A DNA stretch of 64,000 bases from Lingula anatina (Eukaryota > Brachiopoda > Lingulata > Lingulida > Lingulidae): assembly GCF_001039355.2 (NCBI RefSeq), contig NW_019775541.1:22727-86726 (forward strand), written 5' to 3'. This document shows positions 1 to 13,981 of this stretch, piece by piece. Under the pieces are notes generated by a model. The model saw only the letters and a program-made list of their open reading frames with translations, did not search any database and was not told the DNA's origin. Position numbers and translations under genes: made by a program. Numbering within the stretch: position 1 is the first letter of the stretch; every line of letters begins with the position of its first letter.

Positions 1-613
1 GGAACCGGGAATAAGTAACCAACTTCACATTTGAATAAGTAACCGAATAAGGAATAAGGAACCAGGAATCAACTTCACCGGGGTCTTAAGTTAATGATAA
101 AGGTATTTGAGACACCATGCTTTGAAAAAGAAAAACATTGAACATATTTGTTTAATTTGTGGAGGTTATTACAAGGGACGTTTATTTATTTTACCTCCTA
201 TTTAATCTTGTAATATCTAAAATCGCTATGCATCACACGTTTGGGGACCATACTGTATTTCTCTATTAATTTTCAGTTTTTTCAACATAGCTTACAATCA
301 TTTTTACGGATACATGTATGATAAAATAAACAAACCTACAAAAACTGAATTAAAGAAATGAAATGAAACTTCAAAGAGACAAAAGTAACCATAAGATAAT
401 TTAAATCAAACTATCGTGATTGTCGTAAAATAAATGTTTGAATTTTTGATAAACTCTCTATTTAATTTATGTACATGTTGATGGGTCAAAAATTCAGAAC
501 TGTGACAAGAACGGTATTAGCACCTAAAATAGTCCGTGATCTTTGAAGTAATATGCCCATCTACATGTACTAATATGCTAACTAATATATAGGACCTACA
601 TACTGAGTAACAA
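1..613. other. Non-coding AT-rich sequence
   Basis: I see no exon, RNA gene or recognisable transposon here. The first 70 bases hold a short degenerate repeat of a GGAATAAG / GAATAAGTAACC type. The rest is unique-looking AT-rich DNA with stops in all frames. Confidence 0.6.
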
Positions 614-897
614 CCCGCACGAAAACGCAGTAGATGCTCCAGTGCAGTAGACTACTGCAATAATACTGCAGATATGCCTCAAATCTGCTTCGCATTGGGC
701 GCTAATTAGCATATTTGAAACATGCTTCTATCATGCTGCTAATCTACTGCATTAATGCTCCTCCTCTGTACAACCCTATGTTATTTTTGAAGTAGAATCG
801 AAGTAGGCTATACTGCATTTCTACTGCAAATATGCTCCACACCACTACTGCGTTAATGCTTCTTTGCTACTTCGATACTACTGCATTTTTGTGCGGG
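614..897. mobile_element. MITE with CCCGCAC terminal inverted repeats
   Basis: The ends are inverted copies of each other: CCCGCACGAAAACGCAGTAG on the left and CTACTGCATTTTTGTGCGGG on the right. The 284-bp interior is full of TACTGCA/TGCAGTA words in both orientations and has no coding capacity. This is the structure of a non-autonomous DNA transposon. No clear target-site duplication is visible, so the superfamily is not assigned. Confidence 0.65.
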
Positions 898-1448
898 AAA
901 AACGACAAGCAAAGTATAACAAAGAGTTGTAACATATATACTTGACGTAAATTTTCTTGCATTCTTCTACGCTTTTTCCATCTAATGTCATAGATCACTG
1001 AAGAAAAAGTAATACTTACGAAGCATGCACTTGCTTTTACACCTCATAAAAGCTCGCCCTTGCGTCTGCACCACACATGCTGTTGCGTCTTCACCCAGTT
1101 GTGTCCTACTGCCTAGTGAGCATTCGGGAAGACACCTCGCACTACAATGAGCAAGTTATTGTTATGCAAATTAAAGACAGGTATGACTCATTTTAGGTGA
1201 GGGACTGTGGTTGAAACTGTTGACGAATGTTCACGGTCAAATACATGTACAGTGGCACGCTCTAGTAGCCCCCCCCCCCCAAAAAAAAAAAAAAAATGGT
1301 GTTTTAGACCTATGATTCAGCTAGACATTTTTGGTACGATTTTTGTAAATCAGAAGTCGAAGGGGAGGGTCCGGACTCCCCTGACACCCCCTAAATCCTC
1401 CATTGTGGTCGAAACTATTCACGAATGTTCACGGTCAAATATATGTAC
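898..1448. repeat. Direct 48-bp repeat flanking an inverted hAT-like fragment
   Basis: A 48-base segment at 1207-1254 recurs at 1405-1452 with four or five differences. Between the copies lies an inverted fragment (about 1280-1403) of the element found at 1449-1693; both contain the CTATGATTCAGCTAGAC-type segment in opposite orientations. A C10/A15 run sits at 1270-1296. The apparent 115-codon reading frame over this block is a by-product of repeats, not a gene. 898-1206 shows nothing recognisable. Confidence 0.5.
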
Positions 1449-1693
1449 AGTGACGGATTTAGGGGGTGTCGGAGGTGGGGTGGGGGATTCTGGACCCTAC
1501 CCTTCGATTTCTGATTTACAAAAATTGTACCAAAAACGTCTAGCTGAATCATAGTTCTAAATGCGTGCAATTCGCCCTCTAAAACACCAAATTTTAGAGG
1601 GCCCTAGTGCGTGCCCCTAACCTAACGCCAAGGGGGTGAACCCGTAACAAAACCGGACCCCTCCACCGTTAATAAATCCTGGATCCGCCCCTG
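1449..1693. mobile_element. hAT-like non-autonomous element (CAG-GGCGGAT termini), copy 1
   Basis: The left end is CAGTGACGGATTTAGG and the right end reads GGATCCGCCCCTG, so the termini are inverted copies of a CAGNGGCGGAT motif. The element is flanked by a 5-bp direct repeat, ATGTA. Two other copies in this window (14764-15017 and 16209-16377) have the same termini and also 5-bp duplications. hAT transposons usually make 8-bp duplications, but a 5-bp group is known; the assignment to hAT is inferred from the termini. It has no coding capacity. Confidence 0.65.
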
Positions 1694-1869
1694 ATGTACA
1701 TGTACATGTACACGTAGATTTGACACCACTAGTTGTTAAAACACACCGCTTTATTCCAAAAATATCGCACATGAATCTTCTATCATGAATACCTTCATAT
1801 TTCATATTTCTTTGATACTGCCACAAAACTCAACACCAGGGAAATAAGGTGAATGCTGATATTTTATCG

Positions 1870-3193
<1,324 letters not shown>

Positions 3194-3221
3194 GAGCAAA
3201 CCTCTCATTGAAAAAACAAAC

Positions 3222-3255
3222 GGTCCTTTTCAGAACCACTAATATCTCAAGAAAA
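3222..3255 (+). promoter_or_regulatory. Histone mRNA 3' stem-loop and downstream element (decayed)
   Basis: GGTCCTTTTCAGAACC at 3222-3237 is the replication-dependent histone stem-loop, 28 bases after the stop. One stem pair is broken (C opposite A). CAAGAAAA at 3248-3255 resembles the purine-rich U7 snRNA target (CAAGAAAGA in sea urchins). The downstream element lies 3' of the normal cleavage site, so it is absent from mature mRNA. Its presence says this relic came from genomic DNA, not by retroposition. Confidence 0.8.
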
Positions 3256-3259
3256 GCTC

Positions 3260-4735
3260 TACCAAGATGTTTTCCTTATTTAATGAGATCAATTTAATGT
3301 ATTAACTTAACACAATATAAGGCAGCACAACCGTATCTAAGGTCAATTTTAACACTGCAATCTGTTAAACAAGAAATAAAAACTGCATGTAGTCTTTATG
3401 TAAAATAGATCCAGGCAAAGGTGGAAATTTAAAGCACCCTGCAGCATTTTCCCCAGAAACATTGTTGACCAGAATAAGGCTAATAAAACGTATTGCATTT
3501 TTTATAGTTAAACAATTTCCGTTACCTGCTTATAAGGGAGCAAATAAGTCAATAAGATGATCACGCCATTATTGCACATTCCGTAGAGAGTAAGACGGAA
3601 CCAGCTGTTATGATGTCGGAATATGAATGTGCCCTTATAATGCGTTGTTAAAATGACCAACCTATGCCTTGCCCCCTTTAATAATAACTTGTCATAAATC
3701 CTCTTATTCTCATTTAACAAAATTGTATGTAGTGTTAAACTGTGCTCTGCAAAATTACGTATATTCTTTGCAGATCATAGCACAAAACACACATGATAAC
3801 AGTGCATGAGCTTTTCATCTTGTCATTGTTTACAAATGATAAACATATGACCCATATTTCTCTCTGAGAGTACATATATCTGATTGGAGTCCAGTTATCC
3901 TCAAATAAAAAATGAAATGAACCAGGAATATATATCAGTCTTTTACTATTTCATAAATATACAGAATGACTGTACATACTGTACAAGAGTGTACTTACAA
4001 AAAGATAAAACAATCACTGAATGTTCAAAATCCATTGTTCATCAGTCCATTTCAATACTGTTACCAGGATTTGTGTTTATTAAGTAATATATGATGCAGG
4101 TTAACCACTTAAATAATATTTTAAAATTTATAATGCTTAATTTTATGGCTAATCTTTGACCCCATTCCCAGAGATTAGATGGATCCAACTAGATCGACCT
4201 AACTCCCTGGGGGTTCACGCTAAATAGCTGTCAGCCGAGCCGGCACAAAAGTTAATTACCCCCTTACAGCTTGTAGTAGGCGGGACGGACATTTAAGCCG
4301 GATTATCTGACAGTAATCTAGTGAGACTCCCCACGGGGATAGATTGATTTAAAATCTATGGGAATGCACCCTTAAACCTTGTTAGATTGCCCATTTTCCA
4401 AAACCTGGCTTCGTGACTTTAAGCACTTGGATTAAGTCGGGAAAACTTGATGTTGTTCATGTTGCTTTGTGAAAGGACATGCCAGACAAATCAGCTGATT
4501 ACACTGACTGCATCTAAGTGAGAATCCCTGCTGAGATAGATAGATCATACTAGTACGTTAACATCTATTCTGAACATACCCTTAGTCTCTGGAGTTTGGT
4601 AGGGTCAATAGTTACCAAAGCTTTTGCCACAGATTAACAGTGGGTAATGTGATGTAGGGTAAAAATAAAAAATGAAAATAAATAGATTAAAAAAAGAAAC
4701 AAGTTTTAATGCTTCGTGACTAAGGTAGAAGTTCA
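3260..4735. other. Non-coding spacer downstream of the CNBD1-like gene
   Basis: No supported exon. A motif at about 4320-4372 (GTGAGACTCCCCACGGGGAT followed by an AGATTGATTTAAAATCTATG palindrome-like stretch) recurs, diverged, at about 4515-4545 and 19266-19316, so it probably belongs to a dispersed repeat. Part of 4600-4735 should be the 3' UTR of the minus-strand gene, but I see no unique polyadenylation signal. Confidence 0.45.
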
Positions 4736-7290
4736 TTATTTTGCCCATTTCCCGTAGCCAGGCCTGATTCCCCTGGTGTTGATGGCGTCCACTACAATGC
4801 TGTGCTTGTATTCGTTCCACTCTCGTTTCAGTTCTTGTTGCATGTATTCCTCGTGAATATCTTCTTGTGTTAAGTTGCCAAATGTTCTCTGATTTGACTG
4901 TTTAAGCAACTGCAGTGTCACTTCATCTAGTTCTGAAAAACAGAAAATGATAAAAGATAAAACTCAAAATCATTTTAAAAACAAGTCTTGTCAGCATTAT
5001 AAAGCTTTGGAATGTATGTTTCATCTACCACACTATCAACAAGACTCAAAACAGTAATTACAGCTATCAAAATTTGAATTTAAAGCGTGGAAATGAGAAG
5101 AACTGTACGGCGCGTAATAATCCTCTCAGGTGAGTAAACTTATTTCAACACGAGTACCAGGAACAAATTTTACAGAGTTAGAAACACTCTCAATAGACCT
5201 ACCAACACATAATTCGAGCATTAAAGATAAAAATATGACAACTATTTCTTTTTTTTTTATTCATTCTGTACCTTTCAATTTTGTTGGGTCTATTATTCCC
5301 ATTTCCAAATGTGTAGATGCGACTATGCTGCAGGTCATTGGTTCATCCAGCAGCACACTGATTTCCCCAAATGACTGTGACTCTGTCAACTTTCCCATCA
5401 CCACTTGCTTGGTTCTCTGCTCCTAAAAATAGAGAATAACAGGATTCTGGTATTAAAGTAGTAAAGAACTTGTTATTTTCACACCGTCTCAATGTTCAGT
5501 TGGTCATTAAATATTGCTTTCTAAGTTGGTAAAATCTTTAATATTATAATGAAGTTGATTTTAAATATTTCCAAGGTCACTGTTATTAAGGTTGTGATCA
5601 GTATGCTTTATACATGAAATTACATTTAAAATAATAAAAAAGAAGAACAATGTTCAGCTGGCATAAGATAAAAAAAACTAATTCCAGAATATCATTAAGA
5701 ATATCAAAATTAATCTCAAAGAATATTTAGTATTTCATACATATGTCTGTTAAGTGCTGGGCTTCATTCTTTATTTTTTTATTGCATTTTATATGACAAA
5801 CGTGTTAAAAAAGGATTTCCACTATTCTGTACCTGTTTTCCATTGGGTAAAGTGTGTTTTACGTCCACTTGGCGCAGCACATGGCACTCTCCAGATCTGA
5901 TAAACCCAATGAAGGGGGCATTAAACCCTTCACTCACCAACACTAGAAGATAAGAAACAATTTGAACTCAAATATATTTTGCAAAATAACATCAAGATCA
6001 TTATAACTGATACAAATTGGTTTCAGTTGTTATCCCGCCCAGGCTTGTTTGGATTATTTCGATAATTGATTTATGCAGATAACCTTTATTGTGTCACTGT
6101 ATCCATATCATTCATTGTACATATCAAATCAAGAAATAAGACTTCACATGGCAAATTATTTCCATACAATTCATGATATACAAATTACCACATATACGTT
6201 AAAAATATAAATCAAGTGGAACATATATATATATAAGCTATATTCACCTTTCCCTTTATAATCAATATTGAGTATACAGCTAAGTTAGAATATGTATTTA
6301 CATGTATTTGGCTCAAATGAGATCTACCAAAAAAATAAGGCTATAATTACAGATGACAGCCAATAAAAATTACCCTGAATTAGAGTACTAATAAAATTAT
6401 TTGTTTTCTACCTGAACCACCCACCCTCTTCATACTCAAATGATTAAATATCCGAACATATTCTCTACCTGTGTTTGCTTGGAATGAAGTCCATTCTATT
6501 AAGTTAGCCAAAGCTAACAGAGGCTGACGTGGCCAGTATTTATAGGATGAACAGAATGAAAGAACATTGGTTTTCTCTGTCTGGTCACGATTCTCAATCT
6601 GCTCTATAACTCTTTTATAATCTGTTGTTGTGATGCGAAGGAACTCACAGTTTGGCTCAAGAGTTTTAACTGTCAAAAGCCTGAGGAAGAGATGATAATA
6701 TAATACATTGGTTAAAAAGTTTTGAAAATATTGGTGACAAAATCTTTTTAAGAAAAGTGAACACCTATGAAAATAGGAATGTTTTTGAATTTACTATACG
6801 CAAGTCAACTGAATTATTGTTAAACTTGTTTTGCACATGGGCCATGAATTCTTCTAGAATGAGCTACAGTGTGTGAGTACTAAAATGTACAGTAAGTGCA
6901 TATACACGGAGTTACAGATTAGAAAATAGAAAAAAAAACTGTAAAAAATCAGACCACTTCACCACTTCAAATGAAAGTGAAAAAGTCACCTGCTGTTCGG
7001 CTCTCTTCCCTCTACTTTGACTAAAGTACCAAATACTTCTCCAACTGTCAGCTGAAATTTTCAACAAAGAATTTTCTTACCAACACAAATTTGAATAACA
7101 AGGCATACTGAAACATAAAAATGGAGAAAAAAAAAGATTTAACAGGATTTTAATTTTCTCTCACAGATCAAAGTGATATTATGTTAATTTTAGAGGATCA
7201 AGTGCAAAAAATGAATTGATAAAGAGCAGACCTGAGATGAGCAAAATGGAGCAGCAACCCCCCCCCTCCCCCCCCCTCCCCCCCCCCCCC

Positions 7291-7329
<39 letters not shown>

Positions 7330-9760
7330 GCCTGCCTGCAAACCTGAACATGACATAAGTATATACTTACGACATCCTCTTCAAATGGTGTTGGTGTGGG
7401 CACTCTGTTGAAAGCAGCCACATTCGATTCCGTCCTTACATATGGTATTGCCAGTGGAGACACAGAACCCTTCAGGATCAAATGTAACCCTGTGTTACCA
7501 AACACTGGATAAAAAAGTTTATAAAGATTACTTAAAGTAACTGAAAACTTAAATCTAACATAACAAATATAACATTTAAAAGATTACTTAAAGTAATTGA
7601 AAACTTAAATCTAACATAACAGATATAACATTTAAAAGATTATTTAATGTTAACATGCCTCATTTGTAAAATTTTTCTGATGTAAATTTTTTGTCACTCT
7701 TTCTTAGTTCAAATAACTGAGCCACAAATTTACACTACGAGGGGTAAAACTGATAAAATATAAAGCATCATATATTTCTAACTTTATATTGCAGATGAAG
7801 TGCTTGTCTATAACTGTACTGGTGCATATCTGGTCAAAATAAAAACAATATCTCAAAATCATTCTTCTGACTTAACTGATAGACAAGAAGTAACTCTAAT
7901 AGTGCGTTCTCTGTGGCCACAGTAGTTAATAACTAAAAAATAAACTTAACAATTACTTTTTTCTCTCTCTTTTCAAATCTAAAGTGAAACAGGCTGGACA
8001 CACTTTGGTGTGGAATCCTTTTTGCAATAATTTGGGGGATATTTTGATACAAATAAAAAATTAAAATGTTAGCTAAATCAACCATAAATTACCCGGTATG
8101 CAAAGAATTGAAAAATATTTTACATATTCAGTCTATGCCAAACACTTAAAAAGCTATTGGCCTCTAGGGTCCATGAAGGTCTGCTGTCTAAGAATCTGGT
8201 GTCCCAAATCAGAAACAGTGACCAATAACTTATTCATAAAATTTTGTTGGCCTGGTCCCAAGTTTATATTGGCATTTGGCATGTGGCCAGATCTAAAATC
8301 ACAGATTGTGTACTTTTCTATTTACGTTTGTCTATAATTCACTTTGAGTTTGAAGAGTTGTCTTTCTCCCAAGAGGCCTCCTATGCCCACCTGTGAATTC
8401 TGGCTCTTTCCAGATATCTATGGTAACTACAACAGCTAATTCCTTGAGCACACGTTCTGAGGGCACTTGTCTTGTTATAACAGGCATCTTCTTCAGTATA
8501 TCAAATATGACTTTATTTTCATCTGTTGTCCTCTCAAAGGGGCTGAAATATTGAAAAGATAAAGAAAAATAGCACTGGCTGATATCATTATTTATATGTG
8601 AACACATGCAATTAAAGATACCGATATTAAAGAAATACAAAGAAAAAGTTACTTTTGTAATATTGCATCACTCCACAATTTATCACATTCTCTCAAGACA
8701 AACATCAATATGACAGTTTAGTATTCAATTATAGTACAGAAAATGTCTATTTACTGATGTGTTTTTCACAGATTAAGAAAAACATATGTCAATGTCCAGT
8801 TCTTTATCTACACTGTTTTTCTGACACATGCACAACCTTCCTGTAATAGGGGCATTGCAAAAAAAAAAAAGAAAAAAAAAAAAAAAGGAGGAGAAATCTC
8901 TACAAATTTACTGCATCAAACCTTTATACAACACATGTGCTTATTGCAGTTTTTAATTGTCTTCTATACTAGCAGACTAAACATCAGTCCAAAATTGAGG
9001 TTTGTTGTAGTTTTTTATACTAGCTACGACTCTAAGTTGATGTTTCTCTCACATTCCAAAAAGGTCATGCTGTTATATTGATATGCATGGAAGCTAAAGT
9101 AAAGATCAACTAATAACATTCAATTTGAAGGCCATTCTACAGTATTTTCCCTTTCCTAATATTTTTCTTCTCAATGAAAATTGTTCCTATAATAAAAAAA
9201 TAAATAAATAAATAAATAAATAAATAACACACAACACTGGAAGGCCAGGCTAGTACCGAGAGTTCAACTTACTACTTTCTGGTCAGTCTCCTTAGCGTTT
9301 TGATACCCTGTTTTCTGACATGTTTTGGATCTGATATTTTCCTTTCTTTATGTAGAAATGGAAGGTAGTCTCCAACATTGTGAGTGATGGTATCTATGGG
9401 ATATGATTTTTGAGGAAAATCCTTCATTGCTGGCACATTGCCTGTGTAACCCCCTAGAAAAGTTAAGCATAAAAATTATTGGCCATGGAAATTTGTTTAT
9501 GTGCTATATGAGTGAGTTTGTTAAGAACTAGGTCTATATTTAGCAAATAAAATGGGTATTGATTGGTAACTTAATAAAGGGAGTCCTGTATTCGATAAGC
9601 TTAAATTATGAAAAAGTTAGAAGGCTTAATGTGTAAAATATAAATGCAAAGGAGGCAACATTTCCATATCAGAATGAAGCAATAATATTTTGTGAATAAA
9701 AACATTATTTTATACAGAGTTTTGGTCATCTGAAAACATGAGAGCTTTTTTGGATGCAAA

Positions 9761-9846
<86 letters not shown>

Positions 9847-9955
9847 CAAGCGTGAGCGTGGAACAGAGTGCTCAACAGTCCGGAGCATTTGTACACAATT
9901 GCAATTAATTAGTCGGGGTTATTGCATGTCTTTTGTTTATTTATTTATTAATTGC

Positions 9956-10029
<74 letters not shown>

Positions 10030-11731
10030 TTTGAGATCACTCACAAAAGTTGATGATGTTCAGAGGTGGTAACAGTTTTATGTTGGATACAGTGCTTAAA
10101 AATGCTTGCAAGATGAAGTTAACCAAGTAATTTGCATCAATAATTGGCCTATGTGCCTTTTAGAATGAGAACAGTTTGTCATGCAAATTGTAAAGTTGTT
10201 TGTTGCATAGCATTAAGAATAATAAGCCCTTACCAGTTGCATGTGATATCAAGCTTGGATGTGAGGCTTTTTTCTTCCTTTCTCTGAAATTCAATACATT
10301 TACAGAGCAATATTGAGAAACATTTTATCAAATAAAAACGAGTGAATAATAATAATAACAATAATAATAATAATAACGCAATCACGAGAATGAAGACATA
10401 CCTAAATCATTAAAATAAATTTACTTTTTGTCGTAACATGCGTATATTTTTCCCATTCCACACCAAAAAAAAAAAGTAAAACTGGTTTTATTAGTCTTAA
10501 CCACACCACTGCCATCAATTAACACAGATTTTTTAAATGTATCCCAATTGTTTTTTCTTACCCTGTATTCAATTCTCCAGGAGGCTTTGACTTGAGATGG
10601 GCATGTGGATCAATAAACATCTTATGGTAATTCTTCATGAAATGCTCATGTGCCTCTTCTGTGGTTTCTGGGTTGTGTCTGTTAGTAAGAAATGGTTAGA
10701 CTGTATTTTCAAAGCATTTACAACTTTTTTTGTAATTAACCTCATCTTTTTGTTAAAGAGACTGAAAAACTAAGTCTTGGACAAGAAAAGCAAAACTAAA
10801 AGAATTAATAAATTAAGCAAAAAGATAACAAACAAAAAACCTAGTTCTTTAAGATCCCCCCCCCCCAAATTATAGTTTACATACCTGTTTTGTAATCCAG
10901 GATCCTTGCAAAGTCTTCTAAGAAAATCATAGTCTAATACTGGTGTTGCTTGAAGGGCTGGCACTGAAACAGTACACATGAGGCAGATTATTTTGAAGGA
11001 AAAATGTTTTGTGTTTTAACATGTATTGACATAGGATTTCAACTTGACCATGTCCATCTTAAGGGATGAGCACTAAGAGAAACGATGACACAGTAAAAAG
11101 ACATATTAGAATAATACCCTCTCTCCAATAGCAATTCGAACCATTATAAACATACAGTTTGACAATGTTGACACTGACAGCCACATTTTAATTCAAATTT
11201 CAAGTCGAAGACAATCTTCGTGCAGATGTGTACATGTACTTCATTTAACCCTTCCAAGTTCCATTTTTTAAAGGCTTTACTCTGCTTTTTTTAGCAGGTA
11301 CATAGGTCCTGTAGCACGAAAATTCATGCGTTAGCACTCCTATTGACGATTCTGATATGTACTGGCTGTGCATTGCCAGCCAGTACCGTACATATCAGAA
11401 TCGTCAATAGGAGTGCTAACGCATGGATTTTCGTGCTAGTACATAGGTAAATACCAGAGCAGGACCTTTAAGGTTCAGGTAAATACTACTTCCCATTCAA
11501 CTTCAAGTTAATTAATCCAACCAAGGTAAATATTACTTCCCACTCAACTTCACGTCAACTCATCCAACACACTGTGTCTCAACGTCAAAGACAAAGTTCA
11601 AACAGGACAAAATCTGTATACAGTTGAAAAAATCAAATTATTTTCTACTCACGTCTGTGTTTTATGCTTTTGTCTACAGAATAGTTTGTGGGTAAAGCCA
11701 CAGTTCCATCAGTCACGTTCACTAACGACAT
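4736..11731 (-). CDS. CNBD1: CNBD1-like protein with two cyclic-nucleotide-binding folds (complete, 12 exons)
   Basis: Twelve exons with GT-AG introns join in one frame to 507 residues. Exons 5' to 3': 11731-11653, 10963-10885, 10678-10562, 10283-10234, 9453-9273, 8542-8391, 7504-7371, 7051-6990, 6680-6469, 5942-5833, 5422-5272, 4932-4736 (stop TAA). The first domain begins at the YPFERTTDENK segment and includes VFGNTGLHLILKGSV and VGEVFG. The second includes GFIRSGECHVLRQVDV and SQSFGEISVLLDEPMTCSIV, the beta-roll and phosphate-binding-cassette region of the cAMP-binding fold. In cAMP-binding proteins this cassette reads FGE...PRAA; here the Arg is replaced (PMTC), so nucleotide binding is doubtful. 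The N-terminal third is charged and non-globular. The overall layout fits vertebrate CNBD1, which is shorter (about 436 residues). The name comes from memory of the family; another ciliary CNB protein is possible. Confidence 0.82.
7258..7324. repeat. C-run plus (CA)n microsatellite in CNBD1-like intron 7
   Basis: Three C-runs broken by single Ts (7258-7292) run directly into (AC)n at 7293-7324. On the coding (minus) strand this is a (GT)n tract followed by G-runs, able in principle to form a G-quadruplex. It lies about 50 bp downstream of the exon 7 donor. Confidence 0.85.
9763..10032. repeat. Two long (AT)n microsatellites in CNBD1-like intron 4
   Basis: Perfect AT dinucleotide runs cover 9763-9844 and 9959-10020, the second followed by T12. 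Between them is about 115 bp of unique sequence. The second run ends exactly where similarity to the repeated block at 12330-14572 begins, so the microsatellite may be the recombination or assembly break point. Confidence 0.9.
11308..11438. mobile_element. 131-bp palindromic MITE flanked by 10-bp direct repeats
   Basis: The arms TAGCACGAAAATTCATGCG and CGCATGGATTTTCGTGCTA begin a nearly perfect hairpin of about 55 bp per arm with a short GC-rich loop. GTACATAGGT flanks it on both sides (11298-11307 and 11439-11448), as expected of a target-site duplication. It sits in intron 1 of the CNBD1-like gene. The repeated block carries the same insertion at about 13558-13688, so insertion preceded that duplication or the two blocks are alleles. 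Confidence 0.8.
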
Positions 11732-12319
11732 TTTAGCGTTGTAATTCCCCGTAACGTAACAGTTGTCTAGCTGAAAATATGGTGGACTCCGTCGACAGGT
11801 GATTGTTTACGTTCACCATGCGGACCAAAACACTGAGGTCTCGTTAAACCTCGCAGATTCTCGTTTATTTATCGTGCTATTTTTGCTATCGTTAGACCAT
11901 TGAGTGTATTTTGTTGGGTGAATTTGCCTAACCAATTTGTGGAAAAGTTGATATTATTTCTATACATTGTTGGAATTTCAGCTGAAGGCTTGTTTGGTCT
12001 TTGTACAAATTTACTGTGTGATCTGAGTAACGAGAGTTCAAACCCCTCCAACCATGGACCTCGTTTTGGATTGTAAGGGACAACCTGTGGACGCCAGTTA
12101 AAATTATAAGTAGTCAAAAGTGTCTTTGATGAAAAATACAGATTGTGTATATATATTTTTTTGGAATTTTTTCTTATTTCTTTCACGACTAACTTGGTGA
12201 AGAACATGTATTCTTTGGCAAATGTTGAAACCTATGAAAGAAACGAATTGATGTTTGGGCCTATATTGTCTTTATTAAAATTGAACTGACCAGATTATTG
12301 TTTTCAATATTTTCATGGG

Positions 12320-12320
12320 N
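12320..12320. other. Contig join (single n)
   Basis: Sequence left of the n ends in TTTCATGGG, matching 14560-14569. Sequence right of it begins in the block matching about 10030. The two contigs therefore overlap by about 2.25 kb instead of being separated by a gap. Confidence 0.85.
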
Positions 12321-12524
12321 CTTATTTGGAGATCACTCACAAAAGTTGATGATGTTCAGTGGTGGTAACAGTTTTATTTTGAATACAGTGCTTGAAATGC
12401 TTACAAGTGGAAGCTAACCTTTTTCTTGCATCACTTATTGGCCTCTGTGCCTTTCAGAAGAAGAGTTTGCGATGCAAATTGTAAAGTTGTTTGTTGCATA
12501 ACATTAAGAATAATAAGCCCTTAC

Positions 12525-13981
12525 CAGTTGCATGAGATATCAAGCTTGGATGTGAGGCTTTTTTCTTCCTTTCTCTGAAATTCGATAAATTTACGGAGCC
12601 ATATTGAGAAACATTTTATCAAATAAAAAAGAGTGAATAATAATAATAATAATGCAACCGCGAGGTTGAAGACATACCTAAATCATTACAATTAATTTCC
12701 TTTTTGTCATAAAATGCATATATTTTTCTAATTCCACACTAATTAGAAAAAAGTAAAACTGGTTTAGCCTTAACCACACTACTGCCATCAATTAATACAG
12801 TTTTTTCTTACCCTGTATTCAATTCTCCGGGAGGCTTTGACTTGAGATGGGCATGTGGATCAATAAACATCTTATGGTAATTCTTCATGAAATGCTCATG
12901 TGCCTCTTCTGTGGTTTCTGGGTTGTGTCTGTTAGTAAGAAATGGTTAGACTGTATTTTCAAAGCATTTACAACTTTTTTTGTAATTAACCTCATCTTTT
13001 TGTTAAAGAGACTGAAAAACTAAGTCTTGGACAAGAAAAGCAAAACTAAAAGAATTAATAAATTAAGCAAAAAGATAACAAACAAAAAACCTAGTTCTTT
13101 AAGATCCCCCCCCCCCAAATTATAGTTTACATACCTGTTTTGTAATCCAGGATCCTTGCAAAGTCTTCTAAGAAAATCATAGTCTAATACTGGTGTTGCT
13201 TGAAGGGCTGGCACTGAAACAGTACACATGAGGCAGATTATTTTGAAGGAAAAATGTTTTGTGTTTTAACATGTATTGACATAGGATTTCAACTTGACCA
13301 TGTCCATCTTAAGGGATGAGCACTAAGAGAAACGATGACACAGTAAAAAGACATATTAGAATAATACCCTCTCTCCAATAGCAATTCGAACCATTATAAA
13401 CATACAGTTTGACAATGTTGACACTGACAGCCACATTTTAATTCAAATTTCAAGTCGAAGACAATCTTCGTGCAGATGTGTACATGTACTTCATTTAACC
13501 CTTCCAAGTTCCATTTTTTAAAGGCTTTACTCTGCTTTTTTTAGCAGGTACATAGGTCCTGTAGCACGAAAATTCATGCGTTAGCACTCCTATTGACGAT
13601 TCTGATATGCACTGGCTGTGCATTGCCAGCCAGTACCGTACATATCAGAATCGTCAATAGGAGTGCTAACGCATGGATTTTCGTGCTAGTACATAGGTAA
13701 ATACCAGAGCAGGACCTTTAAGGTTCAGGTAAATACTACTTCCCATTCAACTTCAAGTTAATTAATCCAACCAAGGTAAATATTACTTCCCACTCAACTT
13801 CACGTCAACTCATCCAACACACTGTGTCTCAACGTCAAAGACAAAGTTCAAACAGGACAAAATCTGTATACAGTTGAAAAAATCAAATTATTTTCTACTC
13901 ACGTCTGTGTTTTATGCTTTTGTCTACAGAATAGTTTGTGGGTAAAGCCACAGTTCCATCAGTCACGTTCACTAACGACAT
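12525..13981 (-). pseudogene. Repeated 5' part of the CNBD1-like gene (exons 1-4)
   Basis: Exons 1-4 of the CNBD1-like gene recur at 13981-13903, 13213-13135, 12928-12812 and 12574-12525 with intact splice sites. From about 12835 to 14569 the match to 10585-12316 is at a constant offset of 2250 with only a few substitutions. From 12330 to 12830 the match to 10030-10580 is clearly poorer, with several indels. There is no exon 5 equivalent because the contig ends at 12320. It is best read as an overlapping allelic contig; a true partial duplication cannot be excluded. The 112-codon frame upstream of exon 1 in both copies looks non-coding. Confidence 0.75.

Noticed and set aside
9601-9888. 95-codon frame with an Ile-Tyr repeat
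   Set aside because: It is a translation of the (AT)n microsatellite.
11869-12207. 112-codon minus-strand frame upstream of CNBD1-like exon 1, repeated at 14119-14457
   Set aside because: It is preserved only because the two blocks are nearly identical. The third, diverged copy at 22853-23130 does not conserve it. A GGTTTGAACTC stretch resembles a tRNA B box, but no convincing A box or tRNA fold was seen.
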